A stretch of 35,878 nucleotides of DNA from Streptomyces sp. JHA26 (GTDB lineage: Bacteria > Actinomycetota > Actinomycetes > Streptomycetales > Streptomycetaceae). Below are positions 24,881 to 32,508 of this stretch, piece after piece (the stretch's first letter is position 1; each line of letters starts with the position of its first letter). The stretch is taken from positions 1 to 35,878 of the forward strand of contig NZ_BDJC01000066.1 of assembly GCF_002005565.1 (NCBI RefSeq), given 5' to 3'. A model generated the notes under the pieces. That model saw only the letters and a list, made by a program, of their open reading frames with translations, searched no databases and had not been told where the DNA came from. The translations under genes were made by a program, and so were the position numbers.

Positions 24881-26173
24881 TCAGGAGGGCGTCGGCGTGC
24901 CCAGCCGGACGAGTGCGGCCGTGGTCAGGGCGGTCGTCAGCGACGGCAGCGCGAGCGGCAGGTGCGGGGCGAACGCGGCGGAGTGGTTCGGCGGGAGCGA
25001 CGCGAGTCGTTCGGCGGTGTCCGCGCCGCTCGTGGCGGCCCACTGGCGCGGGCCCACCACTCCGGCCATCCAGTAGTCCAACGGGACGTCGCCGCAGCCG
25101 TGGAGGTCGTGCCCGGCCTCCCCGTAGAGACCGAAGTCCTCCGTCGCCATCGACGGGGCCCACGGCATGACCCGTTCGGGGCCCAGCACCTCGCGGTGCA
25201 CGGCCCGGGTCACCGAGGACGCCTCCTCGTCGGGCCGGAGGACGGGGGACCGGGAGACCACGGTGATCTCCGGATCGCGGGGGCAGCCCGAGGCGGCCGA
25301 CTCGGCCCGCACGACGCGTTCCACGGCGCCCACGACGCGGTCCAGGGACGCCGGGGACAGGGCGCGCACGGTGAGGCCGAGCGCGGCCGTGTCCGGTACG
25401 ACGCCGCTGTGGGTACCGGCGTGGATCCGTCCCACGGTCACCGTCGTCTGCTCCGCGGGCGCGCTCTCCCGGGACACCACGCCCTGCAGCCGCAGCACCA
25501 CCGCGGCGGCGGCCAGGACGGGATCGACGGTCAGGTGCGGCGCCCCCGCGTGCCCGCCCCGGCCGTGCAGGGTGACGTCGAGCTGGACGCTGCCGGCCAG
25601 CACGGGCTGCCCGTACCCGTGGGCCACCATGCCGCCCAGGAGCGGCGCGGTGTGCTGGGCGAGCACGACGTCGGGGCGGCCGAAGCGCTCGTACAGGCCG
25701 TCCTCCAGCATCGCCCGCGCCCCGGTCAGCGTCTCCTCGGCGGGCTGGCCGACGACCACCACCGTGCCGTGCCAGTGCGGCCGCGTGCGGGCCAGCAGGG
25801 TCGCGGTGCCGAGCAGCGCGGCGGTGTGCAGGTCGTGGCCGCAGGCGTGCATGAACGGGCCGTCGGCGGCGTAGGGCAGGCCGGTGCGTTCCCGGACCGG
25901 CAGGGCGTCGAGTTCGGCGCGCAGCCAGACCCGCGGTCCGGCGCCGTTGGTGAGGACACCGACCACGCCGTGACCGCCGACGCCCCGCGTCACCGCGTAC
26001 CCCTCGGCCGTCAGCGCGTCGGCGAGGCGGGCCGCGGTGCGCGCCTCCTCGCCGGACGGCTCCGGATGCCGGTGCAGGTCCATCGCGAAGACGGTCAACG
26101 GGCGGACGAGGGAGCCGAGTCGGCCCAGTACGGGTGCGTACCGGTCGGAGGGGACGATCGCCGTGGTGCTCAC
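24881..26173 (-). CDS. M20 family amidohydrolase/metallopeptidase
   Basis: A 430-residue di-zinc amidohydrolase of the M20D (hippurate hydrolase, IAA-amino acid hydrolase, N-acyl-amino acid amidohydrolase) group. Metal-site motifs are in order: DLHRHPEPSGEE, RAELDALPVRE, MHACGHDLHTAALLG (about residues 108-122), QPAEETLTGA and the dimerisation-domain GRGGHAG. A late HSAAFAP supplies the final His. The substrate would be an N-acyl amino acid or short peptide. GTG at 26173 is the start; the ribosome binding site is weak. It is divergent from the RiPP precursor gene and shares its regulatory region, including the 24-bp inverted repeat that begins 26 bases upstream. A role in the RiPP pathway is possible but unproven. 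Confidence 0.88.
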   Translation of the reverse strand: MSTTAIVPSDRYAPVLGRLGSLVRPLTVFAMDLHRHPEPSGEEARTAARLADALTAEGYAVTRGVGGHGVVGVLTNGAGPRVWLRAELDALPVRERTGLPYAADGPFMHACGHDLHTAALLGTATLLARTRPHWHGTVVVVGQPAEETLTGARAMLEDGLYERFGRPDVVLAQHTAPLLGGMVAHGYGQPVLAGSVQLDVTLHGRGGHAGAPHLTVDPVLAAAAVVLRLQGVVSRESAPAEQTTVTVGRIHAGTHSGVVPDTAALGLTVRALSPASLDRVVGAVERVVRAESAASGCPRDPEITVVSRSPVLRPDEEASSVTRAVHREVLGPERVMPWAPSMATEDFGLYGEAGHDLHGCGDVPLDYWMAGVVGPRQWAATSGADTAERLASLPPNHSAAFAPHLPLALPSLTTALTTAALVRLGTPTPS

Positions 26174-26198
26174 CCGTCCATGGTCACCGGCGGTGTCC

Positions 26199-26253
26199 GC
26201 CGTCCGCTGTCAGGGCGCTGTCGCGCGGTGACAGCGCCCTGACAGCGGACGGC
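26199..26253. promoter_or_regulatory. Perfect 24-bp inverted repeat made of four CGCTGTC heptamers
   Basis: Arms at 26199-26222 and 26230-26253 are fully complementary, with a 7-nt spacer. Each arm contains two heptamers CGCTGTC (26205-26211 and 26216-26222; inverted at 26230-26236 and 26241-26247), separated by exactly 4 nt, so the period is 11 bp. It lies in the divergent gap between the M20 gene and the precursor gene, 87 bases before the precursor ATG. Heptamers with 4-nt spacing are the known layout for SARP-type activators; here two such pairs face each other. It cannot be a terminator of convergent genes because both flanking genes point away from it. Confidence 0.7.
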
Positions 26254-26300
26254 CGCGTGATGCGTCAGCGGGGGCCGGTCCAATGAAGAGGTCCCTCACC

Positions 26301-26315
26301 CCGGGAGGAGCCCGG
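26301..26315 (+). promoter_or_regulatory. Small hairpin in the precursor 5' leader
   Basis: Arms CCGGG and CCCGG enclose AGGAG, 25 bases before the precursor ATG. The loop resembles a ribosome binding site, but the real one (AGGAG at 26331-26335) is downstream. Significance uncertain. Confidence 0.3.
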
Positions 26316-26340
26316 TGGTGTACTCACCTCAGGAGTGACC

Positions 26341-26517
26341 ATGGCTGACAAGTCGACCCTCGCCGCCCTCGCCGACGAGATCCTGGAGCTGGAGTCGGAG
26401 ACCTTCGAGATCTCGGACTACTCGGACGCCAGCGAGGTCGTGCTCGCCGGCTCCACGAGCTGCTCGTCCACCTCCACCTGCTCCTCCACCACCAGCACCA
26501 CCTCCTGCAGCGCCTGA
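26341..26517 (+). CDS. Thiopeptide/azole-type RiPP precursor peptide
   Basis: A 58-residue precursor. The leader (1 to about 38) is acidic and helical (ALADEILELESETFEISDYS), ending in SEVVLAGS, typical of thiazolylpeptide precursors. The core, about residues 39-58, contains 9 Ser, 7 Thr, 3 Cys (41, 47, 56) and a terminal Ala: every residue but the last is a substrate for azole formation or dehydration. AGGAG lies five bases before the ATG; an in-frame GTG at 26335 is less likely. It is the only plus-strand gene of the cluster; its tailoring operon runs towards it from the right and is separated from it by two hairpins. The leader/core boundary and final structure are inferred; the gene is too Ser/Thr-rich to be ordinary coding sequence of this length. 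Confidence 0.9.
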   Translation: MADKSTLAALADEILELESETFEISDYSDASEVVLAGSTSCSSTSTCSSTTSTTSCSA

Positions 26518-26532
26518 TCCCGGGCCCTCGGC

Positions 26533-26564
26533 GCGCCGGTGCCCGGCCCGTCCGGCACCGGCGC
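26533..26564. terminator. First hairpin after the precursor gene
   Basis: An 11-bp exact inverted repeat (GCGCCGGTGCC at 26533-26543, complement 26554-26564), 15 bases after the precursor stop. It probably terminates the precursor mRNA or stabilises its 3' end. Confidence 0.6.
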
Positions 26565-26566
26565 AC

Positions 26567-26632
26567 CGGCGACGGCCGGGTGCCGCACCGCCCTCCCCGC
26601 CGGGAGCGGCGGGCGGCACCCGGCCGTCGCCG
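26567..26632. terminator. Large bidirectional hairpin between the precursor and YcaO genes
   Basis: A 20-bp perfect outer stem (26567-26586 with 26613-26632), then after one bulged base a 5-bp (CCGCC/GGCGG) and a further 5-bp (CTCCC/GGGAG) stem, giving about 30 pairs closed by a 4-nt loop. It ends 7 bases before the YcaO stop codon, so it can stop transcription from both directions. Confidence 0.8.
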
Positions 26633-26639
26633 TGTCCGG

Positions 26640-28571
26640 TCAGGGGAACGGGTGCGGCACCCGCCGGATCTCCGACTCCCGGAGGTCGGTGTCGCGCAGG
26701 CCGCCACGGCGGGCCGCGGTGCGCAGCCGGGGCATCCCGAGCGCCCGCTGGCGCGACCAGCCGAAGTCGATCGGCAGCAGCCCCGGAGCCAGGACGCACA
26801 CCGTCCGCAGCCCCATCCGCAGCTGTTCCGGCGTCGTCTGGTCCACGACGATCACATCGAGCCCGGCCCGCGCCAACTCGTCGCGGCACAAGGCCACGTC
26901 GTCCGCCAGATCGCCCGTGCGCGGCCGTCCGGACGCCTCCCAGGACGCGTACACCTCCGCCATCGGACGGACCGCCCGCGGCGCGTGGTACGGGGCCGCG
27001 TACGGCGCCATGGCGGGCAGGCCGTACAGCTGGGCGTGGTCCTTCAGGTGCCGCACCCTGCCGAAGTCCGCCGCCATCGCCTCCAGTTCGCCCCGCCGCT
27101 CCCTGACCTGGCCCGGCAGGTGCGGGATGTAGGTGAGCACCTCCGACAGCGCGCCCTCGAGCGCCGCCGCCGGATCGAGGGAGGCGCCCGCACCGAAGGA
27201 GTACAGGCCGTCCCCGCCGTCGCGCCGCACCGCGAGCCCGGTCACCACCGGCACGGCGAGGTCGATCCGGTTGTCGAAGGCGCGCACGTCGTAGCCCTGC
27301 AGGGCGGCCCGGTCGATCATGGCGCGGACGGTCGGGTCGGTGACCGTGGACAGGTCGATCTCCGTGAGCGCGGTCCCGCCGTACCAGGCGAGCAGGAACG
27401 CGTCCCGCTCGATCAGCTCCAGCACCCCGCCGAGCACCGCCTCCTCCGGACAGCCGCCGATCGCACAGCCGTTGGAGCACTCGAAGACGAAGTTGTCCGC
27501 CGCCAGACCCGCGCTGTAGTGCACCAGCCGGGCGGGCACGAGCAGCGGACGCCGGTCGCGCAGCGAGTAGCCCCACACCCAGGGGATGGGCCGGTCCGGA
27601 TCGAACGGGTCGACCAGCGGATCGTCACGGTAGGTCTCGGGTGCGTAGAAGCCGCAGTCGGCCGGATCGAGCGCGTCCTCGCCCAGCGCGCGGTACGACG
27701 CGGTCAACAGCCGCGTGCCGCGCCGCCGGTGGGTTCCGGCGTACCGCTCCAGACCCTCCAGGAAGGCCAGGTCCCGGCTGGCGGCGAAGCCGTTGGCCTG
27801 GCCGCTCCAGGTCACGTCGGTGAGTCCGGCGTAGCCGCGCATGAACACGCTGCCGGCGACCGGGGCGGTGGTCGGCGAGGTCACGTCGAGCCAGGTGCCG
27901 GCGCCCAGCAGCCCGGTCACCGGGTTCGCCAGCGCCGCCGGGGCCAGCGGGTAGGACGACGCGGGCCGCAGCCGGTAGGCGTCCTCGGCCGGTTTCGGCC
28001 GGCTCACCGGCGCGAGGTCGGCCCCCTCCCGGCTGTCCGTGCCGCCGGGACCGCAGTGCGGACACAGCGGGTCCGCGTACAGCGGGAACGTCCGCACCGC
28101 CAGCGTCGCCACGTCCAGGCAGGTCACCTGCGACAGCGCCCGGTCGGCGGGTGTCGCCCCGGGCGGAACCGGGGGCCGCGGGCCGGTGACCGCCTCGTAC
28201 AGCGCGTGCACCGCGTCCAGGGCGAACGCCGGCTGCGGGGGCCAGTGCGGGGCGGCGCTCCACGGCGCGCCCGTCTCCAGCGCGTCCCGCTCGGTGCGCG
28301 AACGCAGCCGCTGCCAGCGCAGGGCGAGGCACGTCCCGCAGGCCCGGGCCCCGGCGTCGCCGCCCCACGGCCCCACCAGCACCTCGCGGGAGGTGAGGTG
28401 CACCAGCGCGGCGGGCCGCACCGCCGCGTGCGGGTCGTCGCGCACGTCACGCGCGCCGAGCGGCACCACCTCGGGTGCCGTGCCCGGGGCGCACCGCCGG
28501 GCCAGCGCCGACCGCAGCCGGAGCCGGGCCTCCTCCAGGGGCACGCCCTCGCGTACCGCGGTCGCCGTCAT
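26640..28571 (-). CDS. TOMM cyclodehydratase: Zn-tetrad (ThiF-like) N-domain fused to YcaO
   Basis: A 643-residue fused azoline-forming cyclodehydratase. Residues 1 to about 190 are a short partner domain with the zinc tetrad C78-C81 (CGTC) and C170-C173 (CPHC) and the VGPWGG motif of TOMM C-proteins. The rest is the YcaO domain, which uses ATP to activate the peptide amide so that Cys (and perhaps Ser/Thr) side chains cyclise. It has LEGLERYAG near 270, SNGCAIGGCPEEA and ELIERDAFLLAWYGG near 362-390. The protein ends in VPHPFP, matching the C-terminal PxPxP tail required by azole-forming YcaO proteins. No full-length leader-binding winged-helix domain is obvious at the N-terminus. The ATG overlaps the permease stop (ATGA). 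It is the last gene of the operon. Confidence 0.92.
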   Translation of the reverse strand: MTATAVREGVPLEEARLRLRSALARRCAPGTAPEVVPLGARDVRDDPHAAVRPAALVHLTSREVLVGPWGGDAGARACGTCLALRWQRLRSRTERDALETGAPWSAAPHWPPQPAFALDAVHALYEAVTGPRPPVPPGATPADRALSQVTCLDVATLAVRTFPLYADPLCPHCGPGGTDSREGADLAPVSRPKPAEDAYRLRPASSYPLAPAALANPVTGLLGAGTWLDVTSPTTAPVAGSVFMRGYAGLTDVTWSGQANGFAASRDLAFLEGLERYAGTHRRRGTRLLTASYRALGEDALDPADCGFYAPETYRDDPLVDPFDPDRPIPWVWGYSLRDRRPLLVPARLVHYSAGLAADNFVFECSNGCAIGGCPEEAVLGGVLELIERDAFLLAWYGGTALTEIDLSTVTDPTVRAMIDRAALQGYDVRAFDNRIDLAVPVVTGLAVRRDGGDGLYSFGAGASLDPAAALEGALSEVLTYIPHLPGQVRERRGELEAMAADFGRVRHLKDHAQLYGLPAMAPYAAPYHAPRAVRPMAEVYASWEASGRPRTGDLADDVALCRDELARAGLDVIVVDQTTPEQLRMGLRTVCVLAPGLLPIDFGWSRQRALGMPRLRTAARRGGLRDTDLRESEIRRVPHPFP

Positions 28572-29323
28572 GTGCGGTTGCTCCAGCGGAAGGTCCTCAG
28601 GCCGACGGCCGCGAGGACGACGGTGAACCCGACCAGCGCGGCGCAGCCGACGGCGATGTCGCCGAGGCTGCCGCCGCCGGTCAGGGACGCGGCGATCGCG
28701 TCGTTGAAGTAGCGCAGCGGCAGCACCCGGGACAGGGTCTGCAACCAGGACGGCATCATGTCCAGCGGCAGGAACGAGCCGGACAGGAACGCCATCGGCA
28801 CCATCAGGAAGTTCGCGACGGCGGCGACCGCCTCGGGCGTGTCCGCGCAGGAGCCGATGATCACGCCGATGGACAGGAACGCGGTGATGCCGAGCAGCAG
28901 CACCGGCAGCGCCAGCGGCCACCGGGAGTCCAGCTCCAGGCCGAACAGCGGCAGCAGCGCCACGGCGACGAACACCACGGCCTGGACCGCGCCGACGGCG
29001 AGCGCCAGCACGTAGCGGGAGGCCAGGACGGTGGGCAGGCTGGTCGGCGTCATCCGGATCAGGCGCAGCAGGTCGTCGCGGCGCCACTGCATCAGCGTGA
29101 ACGCGATGCCGAACACCGCCGCGTTGCCCACCCCCCACGACATCACGCCGGGCGCGATGTACGAGATGTAGGGCCGGCCGGTCTCCTCGACCTCCTGGCC
29201 GCTGAAGATCAGCCCGAACACCACCAGGAAGATCAGGGGGAAGGCGAAGGTGAAGAAGAGAGTGGCCCCGTCCCGGACCTGGGCCCGGTAGCCGGCGCCC
29301 GTCAGCGCCCCGTATGCGCTCAT
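28568..29323 (-). CDS. ABC-2 type transporter permease
   Basis: A 251-residue integral membrane protein with six predicted helices and the ABC-2 layout: an early FFTFAFPLIFLVVFGLIF helix, a helix pair around MSWGVGNAAVFGIAFTLMQWRRDD, and the late FLMVPMAFLSGSFLPLDMMP followed by LQTLSRVLPLRYFNDAI, a signature of drug/peptide exporter permeases. It pairs with the upstream ATPase (ATGA overlap at 29320-29323) and overlaps the YcaO start. It probably exports the finished RiPP and may give self-immunity. Confidence 0.92.
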   Translation of the reverse strand: MSAYGALTGAGYRAQVRDGATLFFTFAFPLIFLVVFGLIFSGQEVEETGRPYISYIAPGVMSWGVGNAAVFGIAFTLMQWRRDDLLRLIRMTPTSLPTVLASRYVLALAVGAVQAVVFVAVALLPLFGLELDSRWPLALPVLLLGITAFLSIGVIIGSCADTPEAVAAVANFLMVPMAFLSGSFLPLDMMPSWLQTLSRVLPLRYFNDAIAASLTGGGSLGDIAVGCAALVGFTVVLAAVGLRTFRWSNRT

Positions 29324-30318
29324 GCCTGCTGCTCCGTGTTCTCCTCGTGGCCGGCCGTCCCGGCCCCGGTGGCGGGGGGTGCGGCGTCGGCGGTGAGCCG
29401 GAGGTAGACGTCCTCCAGCGTGGCGGTGCGGGTCTGCACGCCGTCCAGGCCGCCGCGGGCGTCCAGCCGGGACAGCACCTTCCCGGAGGCCCGGGTCTCG
29501 AGGACGAGGCTGCCGCCGCGCAGCAGGGCGCGGTCCACGTCCGGGATCGCCCCGGCCTCCTCGACGGTCATCCGCTCCGGCGGGAGCAGCACCGAGGTCG
29601 CCGCCCCGGCCGCCGCGACCAGTCCGCGGGGGGAGTCCAGCGCGGCGATCCGGCCCCGCACCAGGATCGCCACCCGGTCGCAGAGGGTCTCGGCCTCGTC
29701 GAGGTGGTGCGTGGTGTACACGATGGTGCGGCCCGCCTCCTTCAGCCCGCGCAGCACCTCCCACAGGTCGCGGCGGGCCTGCGGGTCGAGGGCGGCGGTG
29801 GGCTCGTCGAGGAAGACCAGCTCGGGATCGTGGACCAGCGCGGAGGCGATGGCCAGCCGCTGCCGCTGCCCGCCGGAGAGGTTCTCCACCCTCGTGTCGC
29901 GGTGCTCCACCAGCCCCACGGCCCCGAGCGTCCGCTCGACCGCCGCCCGGTCCGCCCGGTACAGGGCGGCGACGGTCGCGAGGTGCTCGTACGCCGTCTG
30001 GCGCACGAAGAAGGCCGACGACTGGGTCTGCACACCCAGCCGCGGCAGCAGCGCGACGTTGCGCGGCCAGGGGGACCCGCCCAGGACGGCGACGGTGCCG
30101 GAGTCGGCCTGCCGCAGCCCCTCCATGATCTCCACCAGGGTCGTCTTGCCCGCGCCGTTGGGGCCGAGCAGTCCGAAGAACTCGCCCCGGGCGATCCGCA
30201 GCGACACCCCGTCCAGGGCCTGGTGCGTGCCGTAGCGCTTGCTCACCTCCCCGACCTCGATGGCGGCCCGCGCCGCGCGGTCGCCGGGGTCGGCCGGCAT
30301 GGTTTCCGTGTCCGTCAT
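29320..30318 (-). CDS. ABC transporter ATP-binding protein
   Basis: A 332-residue nucleotide-binding subunit of the DrrA/CcmA-like export group. Walker A is GPNGAGKTT (about residue 53), the signature is NLSGGQRQRLAIASAL, Walker B is ELVFLDEPTAALDP, and the switch His is in TTHHLDEAE. A C-terminal extension (about 230-332) is typical of antibiotic-export ATPases. The ATG at 30318 has AGGAG six bases upstream. It starts 25 bases after the M50 protease gene and is coupled to the permease gene, so it is part of the RiPP operon. Confidence 0.93.
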   Translation of the reverse strand: MTDTETMPADPGDRAARAAIEVGEVSKRYGTHQALDGVSLRIARGEFFGLLGPNGAGKTTLVEIMEGLRQADSGTVAVLGGSPWPRNVALLPRLGVQTQSSAFFVRQTAYEHLATVAALYRADRAAVERTLGAVGLVEHRDTRVENLSGGQRQRLAIASALVHDPELVFLDEPTAALDPQARRDLWEVLRGLKEAGRTIVYTTHHLDEAETLCDRVAILVRGRIAALDSPRGLVAAAGAATSVLLPPERMTVEEAGAIPDVDRALLRGGSLVLETRASGKVLSRLDARGGLDGVQTRTATLEDVYLRLTADAAPPATGAGTAGHEENTEQQA

Positions 30319-30343
30319 CAACAGCTCCTGGGAACGAGGCCCG

Positions 30344-31456
30344 TCAGGGGGCGAGCAGAACGACCGCGGCCGTGACCAGCGCGGCCGCGATCAGGCAGAC
30401 CAGGACGGACGAGCCGATCCCGTATGCCAGGTACACCACCCGCGCACGGCGCGGGTAACCGGCCGCGGCCTGCCGGTCACGCATCCGCAGCCGCAGGTAA
30501 CGCCCGCTGTCCGGTGCGAGGTCGGACGCTCCGAGCAGGTGGGACAGCATGGTGTATCCGTCCAGCGGGGGCAGCGGCACCAGGTTGACGAGCGCCTGGA
30601 CGCTGCCCAGCACCAGCAGCCCCGACAGCACCCGGCGGGTGGGGTCGCCGGGCTCCAGCAGGACCCACCACAGGGCGAACGGCAGCAGGAACAGCAGGTT
30701 CGCCAGCGCTCCCGCGGCGGCGACCGTCAGCTGGTGCCGACGGCGCCCGAGGAAGCGGTAGTTGCCGACCCGGCAGTACATGATCACCATCGGCAGCCGC
30801 CAGCGCAGGCCGATCTCGCTGACCGTGCCGCCGACGTGCCGGGCCGCGACGCCGTGCGCCAGTTCGTGGCCGGCGGTGCTCAGCCACAGCAGCGTGCACA
30901 CGGCGAGCAGCGCCACCGGCTGGTGGAAGAGCCACCGGGTGTCCCGCAGGACGGTGCCGGCCCCGGCGGCGAGGACGGCCTCCATCGCCAGGCACAGCCC
31001 GAGCAGCGGCAGCAGCACGGACCGGCGCAGCACCGGCCGCAGGGCCCGGTGCAGCCGCCCGGTCGTGGCGTCGGCGTCGGCGACCAGGCGCAGGGTGCCC
31101 CGGTAGAGGTTGCCGCTGCGGGGCGGGGCGGGAGCGGCGGGGGCCGGCTCGCGGGCGGGGGCGCCGACCAGCAGCCGCCGGGTGCCGAGCAGCCCCAGCA
31201 GCTGGCGCCAGTTGCCCTCGCCCAGCCTCCGCCCGAACGCCGCCGCGTACTCCCCGCCGATCTCCTCCAGGCTGCGCCGCCCGTCCAGCCGGGAGATGAG
31301 GAAGTACTCCTTCGTGCCGACCTCGAAGACGGAACCGTCCACCGGGTCCCTGATCAGGTGCACCGTGGCCGGGCCGCGCAGCAGGGGACCGCCGAGGACG
31401 ACGTCGGGACGCAGCCGGGGACGGTGGGCGAGCGCCTCGGCGTGTTCGGGGCTCAC
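30344..31456 (-). CDS. M50 family membrane metalloprotease with PqqD-like N-terminal domain
   Basis: A 370-residue protein. Residues about 20-100 form a small domain (VHLIRDPVDGSVFEVGTKEY, then RSLEEIGGEYAAAF) resembling PqqD/RRE-type or peptide-zinc-metalloprotease N-domains. From about 140 onward it is an intramembrane site-2-type protease: zinc motif HELAH at 197-201, the third ligand in PLPPLDG with Asp299, and about six hydrophobic helices. The GTG overlaps the stop of the upstream SpaB_C gene (GTGA). In this setting it is the best candidate in the window for removing the leader peptide, possibly at the membrane during export. That is inference; it could also act in immunity or maturation of another protein. 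Confidence 0.85.
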   Translation of the reverse strand: MSPEHAEALAHRPRLRPDVVLGGPLLRGPATVHLIRDPVDGSVFEVGTKEYFLISRLDGRRSLEEIGGEYAAAFGRRLGEGNWRQLLGLLGTRRLLVGAPAREPAPAAPAPPRSGNLYRGTLRLVADADATTGRLHRALRPVLRRSVLLPLLGLCLAMEAVLAAGAGTVLRDTRWLFHQPVALLAVCTLLWLSTAGHELAHGVAARHVGGTVSEIGLRWRLPMVIMYCRVGNYRFLGRRRHQLTVAAAGALANLLFLLPFALWWVLLEPGDPTRRVLSGLLVLGSVQALVNLVPLPPLDGYTMLSHLLGASDLAPDSGRYLRLRMRDRQAAAGYPRRARVVYLAYGIGSSVLVCLIAAALVTAAVVLLAP

Positions 31457-32508
31457 GAGACGGTCTCCGCCGTGGCCCCGGTGCCGGAACGCAGCACCCG
31501 GCCGAGGACGTGCGACAGGTACGCCTCGTCGCGGATCGTCACGTGCAGCCGGTTGTTCGTCATGTGCATGTACGGGGAGAGGAGCAGGGGCAGCGCCACG
31601 GCCGGGTCGGTGACCTGTTCGTCGCGGGTGCCGTCCCAGGACCGGAAGACCAGCTCGCCCGCCTCGGCCAGGGCGACCGCCCGGCTCCGCAGCTCCAGGC
31701 AGTGCGCCGCCCAGCCGCGCAGCAGGGCGGGCAGCCGGTCGAGCCGGTCGGCGGCGAGGGCCCGGCGTATCTCGTGGAAGCGGCGGCCGAGCCGCGGCGC
31801 CGTCTCCGCGTAGGTGCGGTCGTACTCCGTGGAGCCGATGAACCCGGTGCCGGGGAACGCCTTGTGCCAGAACTCGTAGTACCGCTCCAGGTAGTCGGCG
31901 AGCTCGTCGTCGTCGGGCAGGAAGCAGCTCGCCATCACCATCATCAGCTGCGCCGACGTCCCCAGCAGCACGGTCCGCAGGTGCAGGTTCATGCGGCCCA
32001 GCGCGTCGATGACGAGGTCGCTGGAGTGCGCGAAGTGCCACTCGGCCAGGGCGACGCCCGCCGGACCGCCGTACTTGCCGTACTCGGGCTCGTAGGGCTC
32101 GTAGGAACGGGAGTTGTTGGGCCGCAGCCGCATCCGGCCGTCCGCACCCAGGAAGTCCCCGCGGTCCCCCTCCGGGAACTCGATCTCGAACAGCGCGTTG
32201 TAGAACTCGTTGAGGAACCCGGAGTCGACCTCGTACAGGGCGGGCCGGGCGCGCAGGAAGGCGTCGACGGCCTCCTCGGCGCGGCGGCGCACCTCGGCCG
32301 TCGCCTCCTCGGACGCCGGCCGCAGCCGCAGCCGCACGTGGGGACCCTCCAGCCAGTAGTTGATGAAGAAGTGACCGGCCAGCAGCCCGTCCTCCTTCAG
32401 TCCCGCGATCAGCGGGCCCACGCAGTTCACCAGCAGCGGCTGCGGATTGGCGGCGTAGAAGACGTGCAGGGCCTGCCAGGCGCCGGGGGAGGGGGTCAGC
32501 TCGGACAC
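31453..32508 (-). CDS. Thiopeptide-type (SpaB_C-like) biosynthesis protein
   Basis: A 351-residue stand-alone protein of the SpaB_C/thiopeptide-type domain family. It shows the family opening WQALHVFYAAN, the FFINYWLEGPHVRLRLRP motif (about residues 45-62), and YEPEYGKYGG followed by AEWHFAHSSDLVIDAL. In split LanB systems such proteins eliminate glutamate from glutamylated Ser/Thr to give dehydroalanine and dehydrobutyrine; close relatives act instead as the [4+2] pyridine synthases of thiopeptides. Sequence reading alone does not separate the two. GAGGAG lies eight bases before the GTG at 32508, which overlaps the 3' end of the dehydratase gene by 13 bases. It should work with that upstream protein. 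Confidence 0.9.
   Translation of the reverse strand: MSELTPSPGAWQALHVFYAANPQPLLVNCVGPLIAGLKEDGLLAGHFFINYWLEGPHVRLRLRPASEEATAEVRRRAEEAVDAFLRARPALYEVDSGFLNEFYNALFEIEFPEGDRGDFLGADGRMRLRPNNSRSYEPYEPEYGKYGGPAGVALAEWHFAHSSDLVIDALGRMNLHLRTVLLGTSAQLMMVMASCFLPDDDELADYLERYYEFWHKAFPGTGFIGSTEYDRTYAETAPRLGRRFHEIRRALAADRLDRLPALLRGWAAHCLELRSRAVALAEAGELVFRSWDGTRDEQVTDPAVALPLLLSPYMHMTNNRLHVTIRDEAYLSHVLGRVLRSGTGATAETVS

Noticed and set aside
26199..26253. Reading the 24-bp hairpin as a terminator
   Set aside because: Both flanking genes are transcribed away from it, so a terminator makes little sense there.
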